Assembly (NCBI GenBank): GCA_039090855.1 | Contig: CM077025.1 | Coordinates: forward strand, 99,800,489 to 99,864,488 | DNA: 64,000 bases | Origin: Macrothele yani | Lineage: Eukaryota; Arthropoda; Arachnida; Araneae; Macrothelidae | Direction of reading: 5' to 3' | Shown: positions 1 through 11,164 of the stretch, piece after piece | Layout of the letters: every line of letters starts with the position of its first letter | Position numbering within the stretch: position 1 is the first letter of the stretch | Program-made: the position numbers and the translations under genes | The notes under the pieces: model-generated | Told to the model about the DNA's origin: nothing | The model's database searches: none | Seen by the model: the letters and a program-made list of their open reading frames with translations, nothing else

Positions 1-770
1 AAAGTCCACTTTGTTCATTTTACTTACACGAGAGAACCTTACAACTCCACAAATGAAATCAGCCACTCACTGTCAGACAATAGGAGAGCAATTGCTACTG
101 TTAAACAAAAGAGCAACCAGCCCCGAAAGACAGTTTTATGCATGCGCAGTTCAGTGCGCATCTTCTCATTCATTACAGTTCTATGAAGCTTCAAGAAGGG
201 TGCCAAGGCAACGAGTTGACAAAAGTTGCCTCTCTGACCCATGTGGTATTCAGAGTGCTCTAGTAAGCAGATGTGGAATGCTGTAATGCATTACCCAGTT
301 ACTCTACTGTTTTTGTGGCTCACATTTGCATTCAGAAAATTTGGGGGCTGGTTACTAATACAGATTTTATTTCAGAATTTTTCCAATTAAAAGAAATAAA
401 ACTTTTTTTCTTTCATTTTCATGTGGAGCTTAGCTCCGGATGCCCAATAATGACCTGACACCACTGGTAAAATCTCTACTCGTTGATTAACAATCGAACA
501 AAAAGGCCTGGGTAACCAACGGAATTTTTAAAAATTAGCAGAAAATGTTTGTTAAAATAATGATGCTTCAGAGGCATAAAATGATTTTTCTTTGTTGTTA
601 ACTGTTCTGCACATGGATGCAATTCTGAAATGAAACCCATAAAAGTTCAGATTTTTTTTCAACCAATGCAACATTAAAATTGCAACCTTTAGGCCAAGGA
701 ATCTTCTAGAAGTTTAAGATCTTTTATTGAAAACAAGTTGTGAAGAACTGCATTTCTGATGTTGAGGAAA
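1..770. other. Upstream intron sequence, nothing assigned
   Basis: AT-rich non-coding sequence upstream of the first exon in the window. Open frames here are short and show no recognisable protein similarity. It presumably belongs to the intron preceding the exon at 2392. The last part may include more of the decayed Tigger element that becomes recognisable near 775. Confidence 0.5.
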
Positions 771-774
771 ATCA

Positions 775-1533
775 TACAATATCTGTCGACTTGTTACAAG
801 TAATGATAATAGCTTGCTGTGTATAGAAGTGACAGAAACATGCTTAAAAACTGTTTTAAACAAAGCTGGCTTTTTAGGTGATGATGGTGAGAAGGAAAAC
901 TCATGAAAGTCTGGCAGAACATGAACCTGATGAAGAATGTAAGGAATTTTGCAAAATTTTAAATTAGATGAAAAAGAAACAATTCAAGTGTATGTTAATA
1001 TCAACTTTGAAATGGAGGCCTATGCAGATTTAAGAAATGAAGACATCATAGCCCAATTTAAACCCTCAATCAGGTGATGAAGATAAACCAGAGAAGGGTG
1101 CTCCAGTTGCTACTGCTACAGAAAAAGAAGCACACGCAGCAATAAAAATTTTATGAAACCATTGAAGCCATTCCTGGAATAAGTGATGAAACTTTTGATC
1201 TGATTGTGTACTTAGAAACTGTTATTGAACAAAAAAATACAATAAAAAACAGCAGTCTCTATTAACAGATTTCTTAAAACAGGAACCACTTAATTTAATA
1301 TACTTTTCATTTTTATTTTATTGTTGTGATGAATCAAATCACATTTTGAATATGTTTAGGATATTTATGCTTTTAAAAGATATAGTTAAAAGTATGAAAT
1401 GAATGTGCATTTAAAGTCACGGTTAAATATCTAATTAAATTTGAGTAAATTTTGGTGTTCCCAATAACTCAAATTTTAGATTTCTCAAATTTTTTTCTCA
1501 CTCCCTTGGATTTGACTTATCGAGAGTCACCTG
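775..1533 (+). mobile_element. pogo/Tigger-type DNA transposon remnant (3' part)
   Basis: Conceptual translation in broken frames gives a string typical of the C-terminal end of Tigger/jerky transposases: a TETCLK...KAGFLGDDGE stretch near 830-890, then an acidic tail with LRNEDIIAQF, a run with DEDKPEKGAP, and ETIEAIPGISDETFD. The right boundary looks like a Tigger terminal inverted repeat, whose reverse complement begins CAGGTGACTCTCGATAAGTC at 1533, followed by a TA at 1534-1535 as expected for a TA target duplication. Several stops and frameshifts mark it as old. I could not find the left end, so the start is approximate. Confidence 0.6.
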
Positions 1534-1535
1534 TA

Positions 1536-2391
1536 CATTCCTTCCAAATTTGTCTCTTGATTTACTATTGATTAACATTTTATTATTTGTATGTATTTTA
1601 TGATTTTAAGATGGTAATGATAATTTTAGGTTTTACAATTATGTTGTTTATGTTACTGGTACTTATATGTATGTAGAATGTGCTATCAAAAATTCATGGT
1701 TGCTGTACCTGCAGTATGCTTACTACAAAAAGAAGATATGAGATATGTCTTGCACAGGTTATTGAAAGCAGCATAGTTCTGATGTAATTAATCAAATGCA
1801 AAAATGAAATAAGCATTTTTTATGAAAAGTCAGGTAGCATGCTTCATCTTAGGTTCTGCTAAATAGCTTGCCTTTCAACTTATTTTTACAAAAATAATCA
1901 TTAATCATCCTCTGAGTTGAATAAAAGGGAAGTACTAGACTGTTTTGTAAGTGAGACATACCATTCTGCATATCTGGTTTGTGGAAAGTCTCTCCCCCCT
2001 TTCATTCCCTTTTCAATAACATAAGTGTTAGTAGAAACCCAGTTTTTTTTAAACATTCATTTCCCCAAAGCCTTTTTTACAGTTAAACTAAACATGGTGA
2101 GTTAACTAACAACATGATTTATGAAAACACTGCTTCGAAATCATAATAATTTGATCATTCATGTGTGGTTATTACAGTTGAAGACCACGAAACAATGTTA
2201 TTTTATACTGAACACATTATATACATTCTTAACAAGTATAATATTTTGGCCCTGTGTCTGAATACATATTAAAAATAATGTTAATGCATGTTGTATAAAT
2301 ATACTTTCCATACAACTCGAATTTCTGTTCTTTTGATTTTTGCTTATACATGAGGTTGTTATGTAACTCTTGATTTATCTGTAATTTCTAG
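1536..2391. other. Intron, nothing assigned
   Basis: AT-rich intronic sequence between the Tigger remnant and the exon. No coding similarity, RNA gene or clear repeat was recognised. It ends in a pyrimidine-containing tract and an AG acceptor immediately before 2392. Confidence 0.5.
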
Positions 2392-2504
2392 GGGATTTGC
2401 TTGAAAACTTTTGCAAAGATGATGACTGGGCTAATGCAGCACGATTGATTTTTACTGTCACTATAATGCTGACATATCCAATAGAATGTTTTGTGACAAG
2501 AGAG
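2392..2504 (+). CDS. SLC38A11: SLC38A11-like amino acid transporter, internal exon
   Basis: This exon is preceded by ...TTTCTAG and followed by GTATGT. It begins with the last two bases of a split codon and ends on a codon boundary. The peptide reads DLLENFCKDDDWANAARLIF, then TVTIMLTYPIECFVTRE. It matches the SLC38A11 (putative sodium-coupled neutral amino acid transporter 11) segment in which a short acidic loop precedes a membrane helix containing LTYPxECFVTRE. The family is a multi-pass plasma-membrane or endomembrane transporter of the APC superfamily (Aa_trans domain). The exon joins in phase to the next at 11660. Earlier exons are not in the window. The identification rests on the linear match of three successive exons, so I am confident of the family and fairly confident of the subfamily. 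Confidence 0.88.
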
Positions 2505-2587
2505 GTATGTACAATGATTTTATGCAATCACTCACTTTTTGTAATGACACGGCTTAACTGAAATAAAACATAATTTAAAAAATGTTA

Positions 2588-2802
2588 TCTGCATAAGAAC
2601 AATGGGAAGGAAACCCCGGAAGAAATAATTCTTGGCAGATACATGAAAGGCAAATACATATCATTGTTTACATATAGATAAGGAATATTTTTACTGTTTC
2701 CCTTGTAGCCATCCTTCAGAAAACTTGAAAATTGCATCCCTCTAGAGCGGGATTCAAACCAGCATCTCCCGATTTATGTTTGATCATCCTACTGTTACAT
2801 TA
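2588..2802 (-). repeat. tRNA-derived SINE, family C, copy 1
   Basis: Read on the minus strand, the segment has a tRNA-like head with a B-box-like GGTTTGAATCCC (near 2752) and a weaker A-box-like TAATGTAACAGTAGG upstream. A body about 150 bases long follows (GTTTTCTGAAGGATGGCTAC...). Parts of the same body recur at 4383-4465 (same orientation, tail portion only) and at 5690-5805 (opposite orientation, head and middle). A dispersed repeat with an internal pol III-type promoter is the simplest reading. Boundaries are approximate. Confidence 0.55.
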
Positions 2803-2955
2803 CTCAGGATAATGAAGTTCCAAGCAACTGATGCCAAGCAGATGTAGCACAAGAGACTCCAAACAACACTCAGGATGTGCACTAGGCAAAGCAATTTCAG
2901 CTTTATCATAGCATCGACCATCTTTCGTATCCACATATAGATGTAGGTCAATATA

Positions 2956-4359
2956 CACTCATTGTCATACAAATCCGCACACCAAGCAAAAACCGTGCGA
3001 TTAAAGCGAAACTCGGCGAATAGCTATGGAGAGGGTAAACATGCAAATTATTAAAATGTCGTGCGATTCTGCATGCCTGCACGTCCAAGACTGGTGCTGA
3101 AATTGCAATCCTTGGGGCTTATAAGTTGCCATGCAGGGGACTCCCCATGTGTGCCAAAGTGCTTGGTAAGAGTCAGGTGAGATCCCTGAGCAATAGACAT
3201 GCCAAGGAGCCACCGTAGATGTGTGTACGGGCAACTGATGGACTTTGAACAAGGCTGTATCATTGGAATGAGAGAGGCAGGGTGGCCTGCACTCCGAATC
3301 GACCACCATTTGGGTCGGTCGGACAGTACAGTGCGATCATGTTGAAAGCAATGGACATGGTGGACTGGCTCCGGATGACCCAGACAAACCACCAGCAGAG
3401 AGGACCTTGGGATCATGAGAGTGGCATGCACAGATACAACGACGTCCTTATCCAATATCCAGAGACATGTGGCGGCTGTATAAGGGACTCCTATGTCCAC
3501 CAGAACCATTTCCAGATGCCTGGCAGAGGCGAATCTGCACTCTCGACGCCCCTTACATTTTCTGCCATTAACACCAGACCATCGTCGGTGTCGATTGCAG
3601 TGGTGTCAGCAGTGAGCAACGTGGAATGCTACGGACTGGCGATGTATAGTGTTCAGCGATGAATCCCACTTCTGTATGGGTGCGGACAACCACTGTGTCA
3701 GACTGTGGAGAACTACAAGTTAGCACTACAATCCCAGCCTCACTGTACATTAACACACGTCCCGAACTATAGGTGTAATAGTCTAAGAAGCCATTGTGTA
3801 TGACAGCCGGACTTCCCTCGCAGTGATCTGAGGGACGTTGACAGTCCAGTGCTATGTACAGGAGGCTGCGGCCCAGGTGCTGCCTTTCCTGGCGGGGCGG
3901 CCTGGAGCCATTTTCCAAAAAGATAACACCCATCCGCACATGGCTTGGGTTTCTCAGGACTGTCTATGTAATGCCTCTATGCTTCTGTGGCCTGCCAGAT
4001 TGCCTGATCTGTCGCCCATTGAGCATGTGTGGGACCAGATTGAACCCCAGCTTTCTTCATGTCCCAGTGTTTGTGATTTAGAGCATCAGTTGCAAGAAGT
4101 GTGGGCCAATCTGTCCTAGGATAACATTCAGCGTGTCTTTGACTCTATGCCAGATCATATCACTGCATGTATCCAAGCACGAGGCAGTCCGACTCGGTAC
4201 TAACACTGATCGGAATGTGTACTGTATGTCCACGGGAAATTGTCCTGCTGCTGGGATATTGTAATCACTTCTGTCCTTGGTATGTACTATCTCACTACTA
4301 AAATCTCATTTCAATCCAACTTCTTCTTCTGGGTGTGTGGATTTTTATGGCAATGAGTA
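2956..4359 (+). mobile_element. Tc1-like transposon A, decayed
   Basis: Imperfect terminal inverted repeats of about 28 bases (left CACTCATTGTCATACAAATC, right its reverse complement with a few changes) are flanked by TA at 2954-2955 and 4360-4361, the Tc1/mariner target duplication. The interior carries a broken transposase on the + strand. It lies in the intron between the exons at 2392 and 11660. Confidence 0.85.
3230..4203 (+). pseudogene. Tc1-like transposase, inactivated (element A)
   Basis: Broken reading frames give a Tc1-family transposase. An N-terminal helix-turn-helix region (around 3230-3500) is badly scrambled. The DDE catalytic half is clearer: a FSDESHF-type block at about 3652 contains the first Asp, FQKDNTHPH at about 3914 the second Asp, and LPDLSPIEHVWD at about 4003 the Glu of the DD34E triad. 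The frame ends at the TAA at 4201, which is close to the right terminal repeat, as usual for the family. At least four stops or frameshifts separate the blocks, so no enzyme can be made. Confidence 0.8.
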
Positions 4360-4382
4360 TATCTCTAGTATTTCTGATCATT

Positions 4383-4465
4383 GAAACAATGGGAAGCAAA
4401 TCTACAGATGAATTAATTCTTTGTAAGTACACGAAAGGCATATATGTATGATCTGTAGTCATTTA
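4383..4465 (-). repeat. SINE family C, tail fragment (copy 2)
   Basis: About 80 bases match 2600-2665 in the same orientation: the shared AACAATGGGAAG start, then ATTAATTCTTTG versus ATAATTCTTGG, and ACGAAAGGCAT versus ATGAAAGGCAA. It sits just beyond the right end of Tc1-like element A. Only the tail of the SINE is present. Confidence 0.5.
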
Positions 4466-4474
4466 GATACCATA

Positions 4475-5676
4475 GACCAAGTGATCACAGAATTATTACC
4501 ACTCCTATCAAAAGTGGATGCGGCTCGTTGACCACTTGATTTCCAAGAGGATGTGATTAGTCAACTGACATAGAATATATATAGGGTGAGTGGAGTGAGG
4601 CAGTAAGCAGTAAAATTTGGAGTGTGGTGAGTAAATGGAACGATTTATCAGACTTTGAGAAAGAACAGATTGTGGGAACTTGGAGAGTGAGTGCCTTGGT
4701 TTCCTAATTGGCTGAACTGTTGGGTTATTCACAAGCTGCCGTAGTTAAAGTGTATCAGGGCTGGCGTGGAAATGGTGAAACAATGACCTGGAGGCAAAAC
4801 TGCACAGAACAGCGAAAGGTTGATGCGAGAGGTGAGCACCAAGTCCGACAACTCGTACAGGCCAACAGTTGCAGCACTGTTCAACAGTCGACTTTCCAAT
4901 ACAACAGAGGTCAACCCGAAGCAGTATCTGTCATGACCATGCATCATAGGCTCACATGTATGGGCTATAACAGCAGATGACCGTGACAACATCCTCTCCT
5001 AACCATGGTTTATTAGTGCAAAAGGCTCGCATGGTGCAAATATCATACAAGTTGGATGTTAGATGACTGGGAAAAGAGTGTGCTGGTCTAACGAGTTGCA
5101 TTTTTTTACTCCACTCCATGGGTGGTCATGTTTGTATCTGGTGTAAACAACATTAGGCACTCGATGGTCTCCACAGTGCAAGCTGGTGGAGGTGGTTGTA
5201 TAGTGTGGACCATGTTTACCTGCCAGGAACTTGGATCTCTGGTGCATGTGGGGCAATGTGTGACTGGTGGCCACTATCGTGAATTGCTTGCTGACTCTGT
5301 ACACCCAGCAATGTCGCACTTTTTCCTGAATGGCAATGGTGTCTTCCAAGATGGTAATGCCCTGATCCACAGGTCTAGTGTAGTGCAACAATGATTTGAG
5401 GAACACAGTTGAGACTTCAAGTATATCTACTGGCCTCCAAACTCCCACAATGTCAATCCCATAGAGGAAATGTGTGACACTCAGGCGTCTGGATACACGA
5501 AATACCTCCATATCTGCATTGAAGGCCCCATTACACACAGCTTGGTTGGCCATACCTCCCAAGTACTTCCAGTATCTTATTGAATCAATGCCACATCGGA
5601 TAGCTGCTGTACTGAGGGCAAAAGGAGGGCCTACAAAATATTAGGTAGGTGGTCATAATTTAGTGATCACTCAGTG
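4475..5676 (+). mobile_element. Tc1-like transposon B, decayed
   Basis: The inverted termini share a GTGATCAC core followed by an AATTATNACCAC-like stretch. The right end, read inward, begins CACTGAGTGATCACTAAATT; the left copy is diverged in its first bases. TA dinucleotides flank both ends (4473-4474 and 5677-5678). A TATA-like string lies near 4573. The interior is a broken transposase on the + strand. Confidence 0.75.
4635..5650 (+). pseudogene. Tc1-like transposase, inactivated (element B)
   Basis: Frames give a degraded Tc1-type transposase. The N-terminal half (4708-4980) contains AAVVKVYQGWRGNGETMTWR, a helix-turn-helix-like stretch shared in pattern with element C. The catalytic half (5040-5640) includes the TVQAGGGGCIVWTMF block, VFQDGNALIHR where the second catalytic Asp block is expected, and YWPPNSHNVNPIEEM where the Glu block is expected. 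Both conserved blocks are altered relative to the family (QDNA and DLNPIE forms). Stops and frameshifts are frequent. Confidence 0.7.
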
Positions 5677-5689
5677 TACATTTTAGCAT

Positions 5690-5805
5690 GCTCAAACATA
5701 AATATTGAAATGCAGGTTTCATTCCCATTCCGGGGCTATGTAATTCCCAAGTTTTCTAAAGGATGGCTACATAGGAAACAGTAAAATGTATGGCATCTAT
5801 ATGCT
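5690..5805 (+). repeat. SINE family C, head and middle fragment (copy 3)
   Basis: This segment is the reverse complement of about 2690-2790, with shared features such as CAAACATAAAT, GTTTTCTAAAGGATGGCTAC and GGAAACAGTAAAA. It is therefore a plus-oriented copy of the SINE at 2588-2802, truncated at both ends, and lies just beyond Tc1-like element B. Confidence 0.55.
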
Positions 5806-5875
5806 GATCAATAATGCATGTTATCTGCAGATGGTAGACTCAATTTTTTGTGCTCAGACGTTTCAGTTATTAGTT

Positions 5876-6115
5876 TTTATCAGCAACAAAAACTTATTAA
5901 CATGAATTATAGAGGATAAAGTTTTAGGTGTATTACCTCTCAAATTTTTGAATTATACACCAGATTATCATAGGAGTTTCTTCCAAAGACCTATGAAAAA
6001 GTAAGATGCAGGAACTCCTGATGATGATCTGGTGTATAGAACGAAAATTTGAGAGGTAATGTACTTAACAATTTATCCTCTATAATTCTCATTAAGAAGT
6101 TTTTCATTACTGGTG
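5876..6115. mobile_element. Foldback/MITE-like inverted repeat
   Basis: Two arms of roughly 100 bases (about 5876-5975 and 6005-6115) are imperfect reverse complements. Shared segments include AATTATAGAGGATAAA, ATTACCTCTCAAATTTT and TACACCAGATNATCAT. The two arms are separated by about 30 bases and there is no coding capacity. This is the shape of a non-autonomous foldback or MITE insertion. I could not define a target duplication. Confidence 0.65.
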
Positions 6116-6708
6116 GTAATTAGAGGAAGCCATGAAGTCATTAATTATAAGGGGGTTTTTTTTTCGTTTTTTTTATGTGTGTTTTCAGGTTGTTTTCCTT
6201 GTGGATCAGAGATTTGGGGGTATTACTGTTTATGACTGTAATTGAGTTGCAAATTAAACCACAATTTTTTCACAACTCACTGTCAGAATTTGTAGTGAAG
6301 AATGCCTGGCTGAAGTCAAGTAGAAAATAAGAAAGAGTTGCATATTACAATATAATATGGGAAGAACAATTTAAAATGTGGACCATAATCTTTTAAGGAT
6401 TTTTTTTTTTTTTTTTTTTTTTTTAGCGCGTACTGGAGTAAGAGCGAGCCTGTGGCTTTTTCAAACTGCAGGTTTTAATACAACATGATAAATTTGCACA
6501 GAAGCTCATAACCATAAATTAACAAGTATTAAAACTTGAAAAATCATACTTAAGCTGTGTAAAAAAAATGAAAACAAATACTCTATTTTTTGGAATCAAA
6601 AAAACACTTTTTTCAAAAAATTTGGTGTCAAAATTCCCATTGCTCATTATATACCAAAGCTTCTGCACATTTTCTACAGTGTCATTGTATCGTGAATGTT
6701 TGTATATA
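6116..6708. other. Intron with poly(T) tract, nothing else assigned
   Basis: AT-rich intronic sequence with a long T homopolymer at about 6401-6424. No coding similarity was recognised. Confidence 0.5.
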
Positions 6709-6750
6709 CTATACACCAGTGGCATAACGGGGGGGTGCAAAGGGCCATAT

Positions 6751-9254
6751 CATCATCATCATCATCATTGTCAACCATTATCAATCCACTGCTGGACGAA
6801 GGTCTCCCCAAGTTTCCTCCACAACGGTCTGTCTTGTGCCAGTCTCCTCCATGTCACTCCCGCATATTTACGAATTTCATCCACCCATCTCCCATGTGGT
6901 CTTTTTCTGGGTCTTTTCCTGTCCCTTGGAATCCAATCTAAAATTTCGGCTGTCCATCTATGGTCTGTCCTTCTGGCAGTATGTCCAGCCCATTGCCATT
7001 TCAGGGATTTAACTCTGATCATGATGTCTTCCACTCTCGTCATTTTTCGGATCCACGAGTTCCTCTTCTTATCTCTCCTGGTTATACCAAGCATGCACCT
7101 CTCCATGCTCCTTTGAGTTGTCTGCAGCCTTTGTATGTCTCTTTTAGTTAAGGTCCACGTCTCTGCACCATACGTAAGCACTGGAAGGATGCATTGATCA
7201 AACACTTTTCTTTTAAGACATAATGGCATATTGCTCTTGAAAATTATGCTGTTTCTTCCAAAAGCTCTCCAGGCAAGTTTTGTACGCCGATTAATTTCTT
7301 CATCAATGTGACCCTCACTTGATATCTGCTGTCCAAGATAAACATACGTATCTGTTATCTCCAGTTGTTCTCCATCAATCGATAAATCTTCATTTCTTGT
7401 AAAAGCATTGAACATCACTTTTGTCTTCTGAAAGTTCATTTTTAATCCCACTTCTTTACTCTTGTCAGCAAGTTCCTGGATCATACTCTGCAGCTCTGAT
7501 GGGGTAGTTGCAAAAATGACTACGTCATCAGCAAAACGAAGGTGGGTTAGATAATCTCCATTAATCTTTATCCCTTTGTTTTCCCAGTTCAGTGATTGAA
7601 AGACATTTTCCAATGTGGCATTAAAGAGCTTCGGAGATATGGTGTCACCTTGTCTCACGCCCTTTCCAATTTTTATGTGTGTTGTATTTTCAAACAGCCG
7701 AATCTTTGCACTTGCATTTTCATAGATGTTATTAATAATATTAATGTATGCATCTTCAATACCGCAGGATTTCAGAGCCGTGGTAACTGCTGATGGTTTC
7801 ACCGAATCAAAGGCTTTTTCATAATCGATAAAAGCCATGCACAATGGAAGTTCATATTCCCTCGCTCTTTCAATTAGTTCTCTCAGTACGTGGATATGAT
7901 CTATTGTGCTGTAGCCACTCCTGAATCCAGCTTGTTCTCTCGGTTGAGCCATGTCCAGTGTTACCTTCAAGCGGTGTGAAAGAACTTTAGTGAAGATTTT
8001 ATAAACCACTGATAGGAGGCTGATAGGTCTGTAGTTCCTGAGATCCTCAATGTCACCTTTTTTATGTAGCAGGATCATTGTAGCATTGTTCCAATCCTCA
8101 GGAATCTTCCCTTCATTAAGGCATCGAGTGAAAATTTGGGCGAGTACTGTTTCAATTTCTCCACTTGCTTCTTGTATGATGTCTATAGTAATTCCATCTT
8201 CTCCTGGAGCTTTCCCCCGCTTCATGTTCTTGATTGCATGAGCAACTTCTGCTGGGAGGACTGGAAGAACTCTGGTACCTTTCATGATGTCTGGAGTACA
8301 TGTATCATCCCTTTCATATAATTTGGAGTAGAAATCTTTCACTCTTGTCAAAATTTCGCCTCTATTTCTTGTTATAGAACCATCTTCTTTCCTCAGAGCC
8401 ATAATCTGTTTTCTTCCCTTACTGAGATGTCCCTTTGCTATCTTTAGGCTTTGGTTGTTTTCAATTGCTTTCCTCACTAGCTCACAGTTGAATTTCCTTA
8501 CGTCTTCAGTGATACTTTTTCGTGCTGTCTTGCATAGCTCTATATATTCCACTTTGGAAGTCACATCTTCTTTAGTTGTCCTCATCTCTCTTCTTTTTGC
8601 ATCAACATTTTGGTTTTTCCTGATAATTTGTTTACATGCAACTTGTTCTTAGACCCAGCTAATTTTGTTGCTGTTTCCATAAGAGCTTTGGTTACTTTTC
8701 TGTTAACTTCCGAAATATCCACGTCTTCCGATGTTAGGCCTTCTAAAGCAGAGAATCTGTTCTTCAGTTCCAACTTGAAAGTATTATGGTGTTTTTTAAG
8801 GTTGGTTATGTCAATACATTCTGTTTGTCTTATGAGCTTGCCACGTTCAAGTTTAGTGTTGAGGTGCATCTTACATCTCACCAATCTACGGTCACTACCT
8901 GTGTTGAACTTGTTTAGCACACTGCAGTCTTCTATGACGAATTTTTTGTTACACATAATAAAATCAATTTCACTTGTCGTCCCAATTGGATGTCTCCATG
9001 TCCATTTCCTGTGTGGCTTTTTCTTGAAAAAGGAATTCAAGATGAAAAATCCTTCTGCCTCTGCAAACTCAACGAGAGTATTTCCACGCTGGTTTCTGTT
9101 GCCGTGACCGAATTTACCTACTGAAGTTTCATTCTGTTGCCGGTGCCCTATTTTTGCATTGAAATCTCCCATAATTATCTTCAAGTGCTGCTTACCTTTA
9201 TTATTTAGATGACGAATTTCCTCATAAAATTCTTCAATTTCTTCTTCAGGATGA
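6751..9254 (-). mobile_element. RTE-clade LINE copy 1, 5' truncated
   Basis: Minus-strand LINE about 2.5 kb long, ending in a (CAT)n tail on the + strand, typical of RTE 3' ends. The 8-bp GGCCATAT flanks both sides (6743-6750 and 9255-9262). Compared with the full-length copy at 14172-17355 it lacks the 5' UTR and the N-terminal part of the endonuclease. It interrupted the hAT-type element at 6717-10164. Confidence 0.88.
6771..9254 (-). pseudogene. RTE LINE endonuclease/reverse transcriptase polyprotein (copy 1), frameshifted
   Basis: The C-terminal frame (8585 down to 6771, 604 codons) holds a complete-looking RT: the catalytic palm blocks FIDYEKAFDS, GVRQGDTISP and RFADDVVIF, followed by the RTE-type C-terminal region with KWQWAGHTARRTD. 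The upstream frame (9254 to 8582) carries the end of the APE-type endonuclease with MGDFNAKIG. A one-base loss in a T run (near 8595; five T here, six in copies 2 and 3) breaks the frame between them. The conserved SDHRLV box of the endonuclease reads SDRRLV here (near 8890), replacing the catalytic His. Confidence 0.85.
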
Positions 9255-9304
9255 GGCCATATGCACCCCCCAAAATAATTTTGTCTGGTATTAAAAATTG
9301 AAAC

Positions 9305-9494
9305 AAAAAATTGTTTCGTCCTAAAGAGGTCCGGGTTTGAATCCTGGTGAGGCATGGATGTTGTGTTTGTCTTACGGCACTGGCTCTCTCCCTTCCCTGG
9401 AACCAGTGACCCTAAATTAGGGACGGGCGACTGCTTATAGCCTATTGAGTTGCTCCCGGTGGTCGTTAAACCTCCAATAAAAATAAAATAAAAA
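9305..9494 (+). repeat. tRNA-derived SINE, family A, copy 1 (5' truncated)
   Basis: It contains a B-box (GGGTTTGAATCCTGG near 9331) followed by a body (GAGGCATGGATGTTGTGTTT...) and a tail of AAATA units. The body aligns base for base with the reverse complement of 24474-24705 and in part with 19750-19866. The tRNA-like A-box region is missing or not recognisable here. It is located inside the hAT-type element 6717-10164. Confidence 0.75.
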
Positions 9495-10172
9495 ATGTCG
9501 GTGACGTTATTTTGCTAGTGTCATTATTCTGGTCTTCCTTAAATTGCCCTTAGTTACTTCTGTATTTGGAAGGCGAGGTCACATATGCCTATTGTTAATG
9601 CCTATCCCCCATGTGCGCATTTCCCACTCGTATGCCACCAAAGAAAGAAGAGAGCGAATTGGTGTTGCATGTTGTAGTGGTCAGGGCATCAGTCTAATGA
9701 ATGGTGGAGGCTGGGGCTTGGGGGAGGGAGGGGTAAGCCTTTTATCTTGAGTACACACCATAGCAGGAAAACAAAAACGTAGAATGAACGTTATTTTGTA
9801 ATTAAAAGTATTTGAGAAATATAAAAATGCCTGCTCTCATGCTCATCTTTTTCGTCACGTTAGGAAGGAATGATGTCGTAGCTGCACTGATAAAACCAAG
9901 AATGTGCGAATTTTTCGATTGTTGACTTTACATCATATAAAATTTTATTCACTGATGCATAATTCAGATGCAACTTGCTGTAAATGTTATGTATAGTGCT
10001 TGAACAGTCTGATGTAATTGCAGAAGTGATTCTTTGATGAAATTTAATTTTTAAATAGAGATAATTCAAACTACAAAATTTCGCATTCGTGGTTTTGACA
10101 TTTTGACGACGATATGCACTCCCCACTCCCACCTCCTCCAAATTAATTTCTGGGTACGCCACTGCTATACAC

Positions 10173-10868
10173 TTACATTTATACATTGTTAACTATGTGT
10201 CTGTATGTTTTATGAGCTGGACATGCTATTTAGATGTGTATTTGTATTCACGTGCATACCTGTTTGTTTGTGAATTAATGATGTAAAATACAGTTTAAAT
10301 ATGTGCCTCATATGTTTTACATAGCAATTTGAAACTGATATAAAGGAAATTATAATTCATTCAAAAAGTAAGGTGATAGAAAAAGAGGGGAAAGAACTGC
10401 ATTTTGAGATGAAACATCAAAACAGGTGCTTAAGACATTCACCAGTAAGTTGAGAATGCAAACACATTGGTGCTGGCTTCATTGTTGCTGCTGCAAATTC
10501 TTTGGTTTACATAGAACTTTTGCAGGAAAAACGCAAAAATCTTATTCATTCACAATAACATAAATACTGCAGTCATAAATTTGAAGTAATTATCGGAAAA
10601 ATCTGTTTGTGAAAAATTTGCTTGAACTTTAACTTGCAGGAACATGCTTTTATTTGCTGTTTATTATGGAAGATGCCACCACGTGTGGCATGTCATGTTG
10701 TGGCCCTTGAAGATCTTTCACCAAGGTCCTGTCTCTTGCTTCCTTGCTGTTCACCAACAACATGCAGAAGATAGGTGGTTCACTTTTTTAACGATATTAT
10801 TTTATTTTAAACAGTGCATGGCAATATGAGCTAAAGGTTGTTTGAACCTTCACGTTATGTGGCTTTAT
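10173..10868. other. Intron, nothing assigned
   Basis: AT-rich sequence between the hAT-type element and the palindrome at 10869. No coding similarity or repeat was recognised. Confidence 0.5.
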
Positions 10869-11062
10869 ATATTCATAACTTGTTAGAAGTCTAATGTTGA
10901 AATTACTGTTTCTCACGTTATATAAATCATGAGTGGATGGGTTACCCCTAAATAATTACAACATGTCATGTTGTCATTATTCAGGGGAACCCATCCATTC
11001 ACGATTTATATAACGTGAGAAACAGTAATTTCAACATTAGACTTCGAACAAGTTATGAATAT
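10869..11062. mobile_element. Long palindromic MITE-like element
   Basis: A near-perfect palindrome with arms of about 95 bases centred near 10965. The left arm starts ATTCATAACTTGTTAGAAGT and the right arm ends with the matching inverted sequence; the centre contains ACAACATG/TCATGTTGT. Coding capacity is absent. The arms differ at only a few positions, so the element is relatively young or is maintained. Confidence 0.7.
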
Positions 11063-11164
11063 GAATGTTCATGGCAAAGCTTTAGATTATAAAAAAATAA
11101 TACTCACCCCCCCATGTATAAATTGTTTGTGTGCCACAGAATGATAATAGACTTCGACCAAGCC

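Larger units (their letters stand above)
6717..10164. mobile_element. hAT-type element (non-autonomous) carrying an RTE LINE and a SINE
   Basis: The left end reads CAGTGGCATAACGG and the right end, read inward, CAGTGGCGTACCCAG, a hAT-style terminal inverted repeat. The 8-bp sequence CTATACAC lies directly outside both ends (6709-6716 and 10165-10172), the expected hAT target duplication. Removing the RTE LINE (6751-9254) leaves under 1 kb of element with no transposase similarity, so it is probably a deletion derivative mobilised in trans. A tRNA-type SINE (9305-9494) also lies inside. Confidence 0.75.

Noticed and set aside
2744..2775. Functional tRNA gene suggested by B-box-like sequences (also at 9331, 24625, 57585, 60530)
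   Set aside because: None folds into a complete tRNA with acceptor and anticodon stems by eye, and each is followed by a repeated body, so SINEs explain them.
3051..3509. Minus-strand frame of 152 codons over Tc1-like element A
   Set aside because: It overlaps the degraded transposase, which is on the plus strand and has the recognisable DDE blocks.
6568..7116. Plus-strand frames with runs of His (HHHHHHC) over the RTE tails, also near 28238 and 54059
   Set aside because: They are antisense readings of the RTE (CAT)n tail and C-terminal domain. The same frames recur at each RTE copy, so they are shadows of the LINE and not histidine-rich proteins.
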